The position numbers were made by a program, and so were the translations under genes. Source: Nematostella vectensis (Eukaryota; Cnidaria; Anthozoa; Actiniaria; Edwardsiidae). Taken from it: a stretch of DNA of 64,000 nt. Shown piece by piece: positions 26,601-38,600 of this stretch. Where the stretch lies: positions 14,204,566-14,268,565 of the forward strand of contig NC_064035.1 in the NCBI RefSeq assembly GCF_932526225.1. Direction: 5' to 3'. Within the stretch, counting starts at the first letter, position 1; every line of letters begins with the position of its first letter. Under the pieces are notes generated by a model that searched no databases, was not told the DNA's origin, and saw only the letters and a list, made by a program, of their open reading frames with translations.

Positions 26601-29600
26601 AAAGCCGTCTGTCAGGCCATCTACATGTTTCTTATGTTTTTCAGCGTCAGTGAGAATCCTGTAACTCTGGTTTTGGTGCTGTGTTTGATCGTTTTGTACT
26701 TCATTCTTCTCATATTCTGTGCACGTGCCGACAAATACGATAACCGAAAACAGAGGATTGTGCATATTGCCGGCGTGCCATCCAGAATGCCGCAAAGGTG
26801 AGGCTGTTGGGAGTTGAGTGTATAGTACTGGTTATTGTTCTAGGCCTACACTGGCCGCATAATAATGTGGTCTTGCTTGCACCTCATTGATAATAGTGTG
26901 TCATGATATGTGAAGTTCCGATTCCATCATTTATGCCCATCTATCAATATTTGCCTGCTTGTGTGCTGTGAAAGCCAAAGGCCAGAGATGCCCAGGCTTG
27001 GGTGTTTGACTCCTACTTATTTGTTCGTTGTGGCTTCCGGTTGTCAACTGTCTCACGAACTTGTCATTGTTTAGGTACAAGATCACTGTGGAGACTGGTC
27101 ACTGGTTTGGCTCCGGTACTACTGCTAATGTAGTGATACTGTTGCACGGAGAGAACCACAGTTCCGACCCCATAGAGCTGTCAGCGCACAACAAACCAGT
27201 ATTTGAGCGCGCCTCAAAGGATGTCTTCATCTTCAGGTGCCATTTAAATCTTTAAGGAGACCTTTGTCTTGTTTGTGTTAAAATGGTGTGAGTTTACAAG
27301 AGATCAATATCCTTCACGGATATTTATATTTCTGAAACCTCGAAGAGGGACGGGGATTTCCTCCATTGGGGGATGGATCTGTTCTAGAGTCACACATTGT
27401 GGGGTAACTTGCAATGAAATCATTTTTAGGGGGTGGGGACATTCATTTATGGTTATCTGTCATTGAACGATCGATCTAGTATCGAATGATACTAAGAATG
27501 GTTTTCTACATATATATTCACTTTCCACTAAGAAATTACTGCATATTTGGATTAACCGTGCACTGTAACCGTCTGTAACATAGATGTCGTTAATAATGCA
27601 GTGAATATGTGAATATGTGAGTCAAGTTCCATTTCTAGCATTAAAAATCTTTTTAGGTGATAAGCCTTTTCAAGATCAGCTGTATAATTCCTTTTTTTTT
27701 TAATTATATACAACGCGCAGAGCTCTTTGTGGCTAGCAAAGGAAACGAGCGACGTAGTTGGAATCTGACGCTTAGAGCGCGTTTTTTCTCTCGTGATTCC
27801 GGAATGAGAATGATTACAATAGAATAGCGTTCGTTTATCCCGCGTTCCCATTCCGGAATGGAATGAAGGCCATTCCACCCGGAATCCAGAATTGGAGAAC
27901 CTGTCATGGGGCAAAGGGAAGTTGGAATCTGACTCTGTACTGTCAATAGTCACTGCGTATCTAAGATAGCGCATGTTTTGCAGCTCCCCAGAAAGCTTGA
28001 GCCCTGTTTGGAAAATTCACATATGGCATTACAACGAAGGCAAGAGCCCGAGCTGGTATCTGAACAGAGTTATCATCAAGGATCTCCAGACGCAGCAGAA
28101 ATGGTACAGAGTTATGCCACATCGATGGTGTTGAGGGTAGAGAGAGTCTAAGACGACTAACCACAAAAAACGTACATTCAAACAATTTTTAGTCAGAATG
28201 ACATGGCACATCACTCGGTATAGAGAGCTTTTCTTGTATTGTTTGATACTTCAATAATAGTAGTACAATTGAGCTGTTTATTTCAAGCGGATGGAGCATT
28301 TCATTTGCATAGGGTTTCGTAGCCTACGAAACCATGCGTTACGCAAGTCGGATCGACTAGCTTTACGCGCAGGCATTGCTGGCTTGTAGCATTTATTGGC
28401 ACGAATCGCAAAACGTAGGTCTTGACATATCAAATTGAGAAGGATGATCGGAACACGCAGACTTCTTTTAATTTTTTGCCAGGTATTTCAACTGTTACCG
28501 TTGGCTTGCTGTAGATGAAGAAGACGGCCAGGTTTGAATTGCACTTCATATAATCTACTTTTCATTATACTTGTCAATTGTTGGAGTATATGAATGAACT
28601 ATGCTGATTTACAGGTTGATGTGGAACTTCTAGCGACTAGTGCAGACAAGTCGCATTCTGCCGTGGTAAGCGTACACTTTTTACCCTCCCTATTCTGGCA
28701 TATGGAATAGCCAACTTTTATATTACATTCATCTACTTTGTAGGGTTTCTATTACACTTGTATGCGAGGCCTCATGGACTACCATTTATGGCTCTCTGTT
28801 CTTGGCAGACCTTCGTACAGCCGATTCACTCGTGCACAGGTATTACACGCTTGTATCAGGTATAATACGCTCGTATCAGGTATTACACGCTTGTATCAGG
28901 TATAATACGCTCGTATCAGGTATTACACGCCCGCGCACGTTAGAGAGGCAGACCCGTACCCGGGGGAGGGAGGGGAGGGGTGCAGGAACTGCGGAAAGTC
29001 CACTTCCGGTTCACAATAGACGTGCTATTTGTAGACAAAACTATAGATCATAAACGAATTAAATAAAAAAGGCATTCTCGATAACTATGGAATGTCATAA
29101 ATCTATTATCATCTACATCTAAATCTAAGTCAATTTTTGTAGCCAAATCCGATAATTAACGTCCCTTGGAGATAATGCAATGGCATAAAAAACCCTTTTG
29201 GGATGGCTAGATTTTTATCAGAAAACTAAACCCCTCAACCCCCTCCCCTACTCCCGGAAAAATTAGGTCCAATTTTAAAGATTTCGCGCCCCCCCCCCCT
29301 CCCCCTCAAGAAAAATCCTGGGTACCCGAGGGAGGGAGGGGAGGAATGCAGGAACTACGGAAAGTCCACTTCCGGTCCACAATAGACGTGCTATTTGTAA
29401 ACAAAACTATAGATCATAAACGAATTAAATAAAAAAGGCATTCTCGATAACTATGGAATGTCATAAATCTATTATCATCTACATCTAAATCTAAGTCAAT
29501 TTTTGTAGCCAAATCCGATAATTAACGTCCCTTGGAGATAATGCAATGGCATAAAAAACCCTTTTGGGGTGGCTAGATTTTTATCAGAAAACTAACCCCC

Positions 29601-32600
29601 TCAACTCCCCCCCTCCCCCACTCCCGGAAAAATTAGGTCCAATTTTAAAGATTTCGCCCCCCCCCCCCTCCCCCTCAAGAAAAATCCTGGGTACGGGCCT
29701 GAGAGGTCTCCCATCGCCACCCTTGAAATGAGACCAAGCCATGAACCAGCTGAGGGACCAAGCCATGAACCAGCTGAGAGACCTAGCCATGAACCAGCTG
29801 AGGACCATTACTGTAGGATGTAGAGTAATGAATATTTGACTTGATTGCATATCGCACAGTTCATTCTACAAGTAGTTGAGATATCCATAGCACCTGTTTT
29901 AGTTGTAGAACTTCCCTGGACTCTTCTTTGCGCACCATGGCGAGGGAGATCACTCTCTAGTTGAGATATCCATAGCACCTTTTAGTTGTAGAACTTCCCT
30001 GGACTCTTCTTTGCGCACCATGGCGAGGGAGATCACTCTGTAGTTGAGATATCCATAGCACCTTTTAGTTGTAGAACTTCCCTGGACTCTTCTTTACGCA
30101 CCATGGCGAGGGAGATCACTCTGTAGTTGAGATATCCATAGCACCTTTTAGTTTAAGAACTTCCCTTGACTCTTCTTTGCGCACCATGGCGAGGGAGATC
30201 ACTCTGTAGTTGAGATATCCATAGCACCTTTTAGTTGTAGAACTTCTCTTGACTCTTCTTTGCGCACCATGGCGAGGGAGATCACTCTAGTTGAGATATC
30301 CATAGCACCTTTTAGTTGTAGAACTTCCCTGGACTCTTCTTTGCGCACCATGGCGAGGGAGGTCACTCTGTAGTTGAGATATCCATAGCACCTGTTCTAG
30401 TTGTAGCACTTCCCTTGACTCTTCTTTGCGCACCATGGCGAGGGAGATCACTCTGTAGTTGAGATATCCATAGCACCTTTTAGTTGTAGTACTTCCCTGG
30501 ACTCTTCTTTGCGCACCATGGCGAGGGAGATCACTCTGCAGCACACATATTGTTGACTGTTTGCCATATTAGCGAATCAGCAAATCCTAGGTACTCGCTT
30601 GAACTGTGCCATGTTGTCTTCTCTTTTCTCCCCAGCGTCTTACCTGTTGCCTGTCCCTTTTACTGAGCTATCTGGCAGCTAACGCCGCTTGGTATAAAGT
30701 AAATGACAAGGTTAGTCACACTGGGATATCTATATAACTTAGTGAATGCGTGAGTGCAGACAAGCAAACTAGCAAACTAACAAGCAAACTATCAAGCAAA
30801 CAAATGAACAAATAAATTGACTAAAAAATTTTATTTTGTATTTAAACGCAGTATTGTAGTTGCACAGACATGACGGAAAAACCTGGAAAATGCGCAATTC
30901 GAGATAGAGAAAGAAGGCACAATTTCTTACAATGGCCATTGGTTCCTTGTATTCTGGACTGATTTTTGAAACATAAATAACGTGAGGCCGAAATGCACAT
31001 ACCCAGATTTTTGCTTTTTAGGATATTTTTCCCTTGATCATCCTTGCGCTATGTATGAGCTCAGAGACGAAAAGCTCAAATTTCAATGACACTTTACAAA
31101 AAGTTGCATCAATTTTAAAAAGTCGCATTATTTTGTTTGCTATTACTCACTAAGTACTTAGACCTGGAATGAGCTTATTTGAAGCGTTATGTCATGTTTT
31201 TCCGTCATGTCAGTTGCACACTAAAAGTTTGTATTGCTTGTCCAGCAGCAACATATGGTACTTGGGTTTCTGGACCTAGACTGGCAAACTGTAGTAACAG
31301 GGCTTATAAGTGGGATGGTTGCTCTGCTCCCTAACTTGATCTGGATGTGGCTCTTCCGTTTTGCCATGGTACGTATAGCCATTCGATGCCATCCTAATAA
31401 CCAAGTCGCGTTTCATATGCGACTGAGAGTTAGTGTGCGGGTCGTGTTGCAGCTCTCAGAAGAGTTCGCCACATTAGATTGATGCACCACAAACAAAACA
31501 ATGAAAAAAAATAGAACGGGAGTACAATAGAACAATGAGGTAATCCAGCCAATCCTGTTAGGCCTTACGAGCGGGCTGCTACATGACTGAAGTGTGCAAG
31601 CTGTTAATAAAAATGTGACTGGCCAGCGTCCCCAGCGGTTCTTTTCCGTCCCCCACCCCCACCCTATTCAGGTTGATGAAATGATGGGACTCCAGACTCG
31701 ACATCCTTGTCCGATAGGACAATTGGTCGATGTCAGATGGGATTCCAGGCTCGACATCCTTGTCCGATAGGACAATTGGTCGATGTCAGATGGGACTCCA
31801 GACTCGACATCCTTGTCCGATAGGACAATTAGTCGATGTCAGATGGGACTCCAGGCTCGACATCCTTGTCCGATAGGACGAGAGTCCCCAAAGTAGAGAG
31901 CCAGGCTTAACACCTTTTTAAAGCTCTAGCTGACTTCACCCGGATTCCAACACGAGACCTAAGGCTTTAGAAGATAACCCGTAGGTGTTTATGGTAATAC
32001 CACGTTGTCTCCATCCAGCCACCGAGGTTCACTAGAACGGAGCCCACTGTTAAGAGCCTGACGAACGAAGCCGTCACCGAGAGCACCATGTTACCGAATC
32101 AATTAAACGGACCAACATTTCTTGGTAGGTGACAGTAACACTCACAGTACATTTTTGGCAAGTCACTTGTAGACCACCTATAACAATAACAAAAATAAAA
32201 ATGCATTTTTTCTTTCACTTTTGATCTCGCATTTGATAATCTTCTAGTGGCGAGTGTGACATAAGTGTTTAAATCGTCATTATTATTTTTCATTATCTAA
32301 CGAAGCCATTGTGGTAACCTTGACAGGTTGTTGGTAATTGTATTGATTGTATGTAACTATCAACCGTTGCGCTTATCCGAAATGGTGCCAAAATGTCTGT
32401 TTAAACACGCTTTGCTTGGTGTTGTGTGCTTTTCCGAAATGGTGCCAAAATCTCTGTTCAGTCACGCTTTGCTTGGTGTTGTGTGCTTTTCTTGTCTCTG
32501 TTCAATCACGCTTTGCTTGGTGTTGTGTGCTTTTCCTTGTCTCTGTTCAATCACGCTTTGCTTGGTGTTGTGTGCTTTTCCTTGTCTCTGTTCCATTACG

Positions 32601-35600
32601 CTTTGCTTGGTGTTGTGTGCTTTTCCCTGTCTCTGTTCAATCACGCTTTGCTTGGTGTTGTGTGCTTTTCCTTGTCTCTGTTCCATTACGCTTTGCTTGG
32701 TGTTGTGTGCTTTTCCCTGTCTCTGTTCAATCACGCTTTGCTTGGTGTTGTGTGCTTTTCCTTGTCAATGTTCAATCACGCTTTGCTTGGTGTTGTGTGC
32801 TTTTCCTTGGGAGCCTCCTTCTGTGGTCCCTGACATCAATTTGTTTGTCCAGGTGACGAGGACACGCTGTCCATTCTAGACCAGTCAATCGAGACTTTAC
32901 TTCAACTCAGGAAAATCAGCACGAAACCAAACTGGCGCCCATCTATGTTGGTAAACCTGAACAAATCCGAATTAAAATTTCCAACAGGATTTCTTATTGA
33001 TTAAAGGCTCTATGCTATTGGCCAGAGCCATAGTAATTGAATATTCGAGACATTATGATCAAAACCGCATAGAAATAGGATTGAGGATTTAAATTCTACA
33101 GAAAAAGGGTTATCTGTTGAGGTCAAACGTCTACTTCATAATTTGGTGGAAAATCTACTTCTATTAAATTCTTAGAAAATTCTATTGTTTTCTGGCGTCA
33201 TTCTCTACGTTTTTCACCGCCCCCCTCCCCCTCCCCCCACCACCACCACTACCCATCCCCCGTCGTTGTTGATCCGTGTAGGCACCATTTAATAAATGTT
33301 TGGTGCTCATAATGTTTATTTTTTTGCGGTCCCTAAAGATGCCCACATCGATGGATTCAATATATGAGGGATTCTCCGGCTCTGAAAGCTTGCTGGATTC
33401 AACAGGTAAGTTTAACTGTGTGACACCTTGACTTCCCTCAGATATGGCGGCCTGTTAACCCACTAATCAAATTCTCAGCCCTACAAAATACAAGTAACAA
33501 TACACTGCCAATGAACTTTAATTCACCTACGTAAATCCTTACACTGACCTCATAGATCATGACGGAAACCGCCATCTTAAACATTAGAACTACGACTTGA
33601 ACGCCCCCATCCCCGCGGAAAATCGAAATTTAATATAGCCCCGTGCGTTTATTAGATCATTTACGGTAGCCTGTATTCATCTTCACCACTCTGCCTCGCT
33701 GCTTTCCTGTCTTAGAGATGAAGACATCACCTGATATCTACCCGGATAAGCCGACAGATCAATATCAGCTCTCCTACCAAACTATGTCGGGTTGTGATGG
33801 CAGCAGTGAGCACGCCGATTCCCACGTGACTCAGTCAGTGTCCCGCTGTTGCTCGGTGCCTCACTGGTGCACTTCAATAGCTTGGATAGGCTGTTTCGCT
33901 ACTGTTCTTTTGGCTGTGTCTATTACCGTATGGTATGGTCTGAGGTAAGCCTATACCCCATTTTATATGAACCTTTTTTATAAGAGCGTCCACCGTATCG
34001 TGTTACCTACATTAAGCCTTGATAGCTTGGATAGGCTGTTTCGCTACTGTTTTTTGGCTGTGTCTATTACCGTATGGTATGGTCTAAGCCTATACACTCT
34101 TATTTTATATGAACCTTCTTCATAAGAGCGTCACACCGTGTGTTACCTACATTAAGCCTTGATAGCTTGGATACGGTGCTTCATTCTCTCTGTGTTTGTC
34201 ACTGTATGGAATAACTTGACGTCAAGACAGCTGAGATAACCTGCTCTGCCTTTCCAAGTATTGTCTTATATAGGTTAAAGAGACTGGTGTATAAAACAAC
34301 AAGGTTTAGCTATTTCTGGGCACCTCCCCTTGGACCTCCCTAGCGGTCCCTGACATCCAGGCTGAAAAACGATCTGCCGCCTTATGTATGCTAAAAAGAA
34401 CGAAAGACGGAAGCATTTAGGTATTCTCCTTTATTTTTATCATACAGATCAGATCCGGTTATTTATTTTACATTTTATGCGGTACTATTGGTTACTTATA
34501 TTCAAGCGGATTTTCGTCATATGTTGCTTCGAATGAAATTACTTAGATACTAGTGAGTTGTCTTTCTCGTTGTATTAAAAACCGCACCATATGGGCCTAG
34601 GGCCGCTTCGTCTCCCAGAACACTGGCACTGCCATGCTCTGTTACTGAAAGGACAGGTGGATGGGGTGTCTACACAACTCCCAGTGGCATGACCAAGGCA
34701 GTAGCATCTCTGCTGGCAGTTAAGCCAAAGTTTCCCCGTGAACCACCGGCTCCACCGAGTACAACGGCTCCAGGTTGCCCAGCAGTCACCAATGCCGGCC
34801 TCTGATCGTGGAAGGAGCAACATGCCAAACAGTACTGCCATCAGCGCTACGGAAACAGTCACGCTCCGCGACATCTGCGAGAAAAACATGTGTCCCACAT
34901 TGAGCTTTTTGTGTTGGAAACCCACCCTAGTCGCTCGCGTTCTGATTGGGTTGCCTGTGGTTGGTAAAGGTTGTACTTGTCCCCAATCTCACGCTCCTTC
35001 ACGGTTACTGTAAACGCCCCCTATCTAAAGAACACCTCCTATCTAATGAACGCCCCCCCCCCCCCTACCCTACCTCCCACTAAAGAAACAAACGACTTGA
35101 GAATTTCGGTTATATAAATCAAATTAAATTAATCTGAGTTTGTCTTCTACTGGCTACTACGCAGGCTTTTATTTAACGTGAACTTGACTGAGACTACACT
35201 TGGATTCTATATATTGTTATAGTTTGTAAAGAACGCCCCTCTCAATAAACGCCTCCTATCTATTGAACGCCAATACCCCCCCCCCCCCCCCTTCTCGGAC
35301 CATCGAAATTTTATAAACACCCCGGGCGTTTATTAGATCATTTACGGTAATCTACGAACACAGGGAACCCGGTAAGAACGCCAGACTGTAACCTTTACAG
35401 CCAGTCTGGAGCTGAACCTTGGAGGTTTTGATTGATGAAACCATGCCTTCATGCGATGGAACTTTTCCGGTCTAAATAATTTACTGGTTATTACAAGTGT
35501 CAGCGCTAAATCAACTGAAATAGGCTTGCTTGGAGAAATGGAACCTGTTCACTAATCGTTGCTAATTTTCTTTATATATCCTCTTAAACACGAGGTTCCG

Positions 35601-38600
35601 GTTTCGGAAAGGCCGCAACTTTCATTTTTTTGGAGACATGATTTAGATCAGTAGTTTTTTCTTTCTTTTTTACCGACTTGAGTAAAAGAGAAAACTGGAA
35701 TTCCGGCTTGATCCTTACACAATTATGGAAGTTTTTTTTCTGTTCCTCAAAGTTTCTTACTTTGCTGTATAGTCAGGACGCCCTCGTGTGCTATTTATTG
35801 TTAAAGATCTTCAGCTTGTGGTATTTTCAAAAGCTTCTCCTCACGAAAGAAGGTTGAGTTTATAGCTTACGGTTATAACTGCAACTGCGTAACTGAGTCA
35901 TTTATTAGGCATACCAATGAGACGAGGCAACTTAAACCAACTAGTGCGCCTCCGGCTTTATTTTTATTCATACAGTGCAAATATACTTGCAACAACAGGA
36001 AAAATAATAGATTTTAAAAAATTCATCTTACCTTCTTAGATTTAGATAGATGAAGAAGTTGTCTTGAGTTTGTCTGTATAGTGAAGCGTGGCGTCTGTGC
36101 TGTTTTTAAAGCAGCAGAAATTCACTCGCGAAAGCTGAGTTTCTGTGCTTATAAATACAATTTGGTGACCTCGTGACCTTGTCGTTTTCCGAGAAATGTT
36201 TATCTTCGTGTATTCTGAAAGTGCTGAAAGACAAAATTGTAGCGCAAGCAATTTCAGGAACTCGTGACCATTCTGGTTCCTCCGGTGGTTATTATCATCG
36301 CGCGTTTGAATGATTGTGCTGATTAACACAGGAAACAGAAAGGAGGAAGTACTCTTTCAATTTGCAGTTTAGTTTTGGTCTAGGTTAAAAACACCCTCAT
36401 ATTGTACGTGCCGCTGCAGGTCACTCAAGCAATTTTATTTTAAGGAGATAAAAGTTATATGTAAAAAAAAGCATCACACCTGCTGGAACATATCACTCTA
36501 AGTGACGTTATTCTTAAAAGAAGCTTATCAAATATTCACCTTAAAAGGCCAAACTCTTATATCAAATATGGTAACCTCGTGACCTTGTCGTTTTCCGAGA
36601 AATGTTTATCTTCGTGTATTCTGAAAGTGCTGAAAGACAAAATTGTAGCGCAAGCGCAAGCAATTTCAGGAACTCGTGACCATTCTGGTTCCTCCGGTGG
36701 TTATTTTCATCGCGCGTTTAAATGATTGTGCTGATTAACACAGGAAACAGAAAGGAGGAAGTACTCTTTCAATTTGCAGTTTAGTTTAGGTCTAGGTTAA
36801 AAACACCCTCATATTGTACGTGCCGCTGCAGGTCACTCAAGCAATTTTATTTTAAGGAGATAAAAGTTATATGTAAAAAAAAGTATCACACCTGCTGGAA
36901 CATATCACTCTAAGTGACGTTATTCTTAAAAGAAGCTTATCAAATATTCACCTTAAAAGGCCAAACTCTTATATCAAATATGGTGACCTCGTGACTTTGT
37001 CGTTTTCCGAGAAATGTTTATCTTCGTGTATTCTGAAAGTGCTGAAAGACAAAATTGTAGCGCAAGCAATTTCAGGAACTCGTGACCATTCTGGTTCCTC
37101 CGGTGGTTATTATCATCGCGCGTTTGAATGATTGTGCTAATTAACACAGGAAACAGAAAGGAGGAAGTACTCTTTCAATTTGCAGTTTAGTTTAGGTCTA
37201 GGTTAAAAAAACACCCTCATATTGTACCTGCCGCTGCAGGTCACTCTCAAGCAATTTATTTTAAGGAGATAAAAGTTCTATGTAAAAAAAAAACATCACA
37301 CATGCTGGAACATATCACTCTAAGTGAGACGTTATTCTTAAAAGAAGCTTCCAAAACATTCACCTTATAAGGCCAAACTCTTATATCAAATATGGTACTT
37401 GGAATTTGCTGGTGTAAGCATTTCCCTATTCCCGTCAAAAATACTGGTAGTTTCTCGTCTGGGAATAGCGCGCAATGAAACGTATCGCCGTGACAAGCCA
37501 TCAATAGAGAGCTTAAGCAAGTCAACACGAACGGCATCAAAAACGGCGCGCGCTCTGACGAATTTTTGGAAAAACGGCGTTGACGTCCGTGACCGCGCGC
37601 GTAGAACGTAAAAATAGGGAAAATGCCGTTCTAGATTTCCTGTCGCGGACGTCAACACCGTTTTTCAGCAATTCGTGAGCGCGCGCGCCGTTTTTGATGC
37701 CGTTCGTGTTGACTTGCCAAAGACTAAGGGATAAAGATATATCCCTCTTATTACAGTACTTACTTGCCTTGTAACGTAAAAGCCATTCCTTTTTTTTCTT
37801 ACAGCTTTGGGTACGAAAAGTCCATTCGCTGGTTGCAGTCTCTCATCTTCTCTATAGTGGAGTCTCTGCTCCTTTCACAGCCTCTCGCCGTCCTCGCCGT
37901 CCCTTTGTACATCGCTTGCAGCTCTCGACCCGCCAGCCCCTCTGCCCCTCTTGGTGAGCCTAGTGATGATGCCGAGGTGGACGAGGGCTTTGAGGATATG
38001 CAGGCACCACCCTTCAATTGCATTGTAAGCAGCTTGGAGGAAACCTCAGATAGGATTCGCATGGTAAGAAAATATGGTCCCAAGTTCCCATAAGGCTAAT
38101 TAGTAATACAAGCTAAAACGTTGTACCCATAAGTCGAGGTTTTCAATTGCTTAGGTTTGCTTTACAGCGAGAGTTGCGGACTTAAACTCTCTTAAAAGCG
38201 GAAACCTTCGGGAATCAATGTTTAGCCGAACTGTATTACTGAGGACATTAAAACTGTGCTCTCAGGGCATCTGTGCTCTCAAGGCATATGCACTGCAGGT
38301 GACCTTTCTATTCCATTCCTTAGCCGGCACTAGCGATACTTTGACATGATCCCAGCCAAATCAAGGACACTCGTAAATAGATATTGATATTTTTATTCCA
38401 GTCCTTAGGCAGCACTAGATACTATGATCTTATCCCAGCCAAATCAATGACACTCGATTGAAAAACAATAAGGCACCTTAAATAGATACTGATATTTCTA
38501 TTCCAGTCCTTAGCCGTTCGCCAGCACCAGCGGTACTTGAAGTTTCTCCGCCCCCCTAAGAAAGCGATGCTGTACGACTCGTATGTCAAACGCGTACAGG

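Noticed and set aside
29584-30544. Minus-strand repetitive frames
   Set aside because: They run through the 23-bp and 83-bp arrays of intron 36.
32328-32879. Three overlapping Cys/Val-rich open frames, possible membrane peptide
   Set aside because: They are the 45-bp array in intron 39; all frames are open because the period is a multiple of three.
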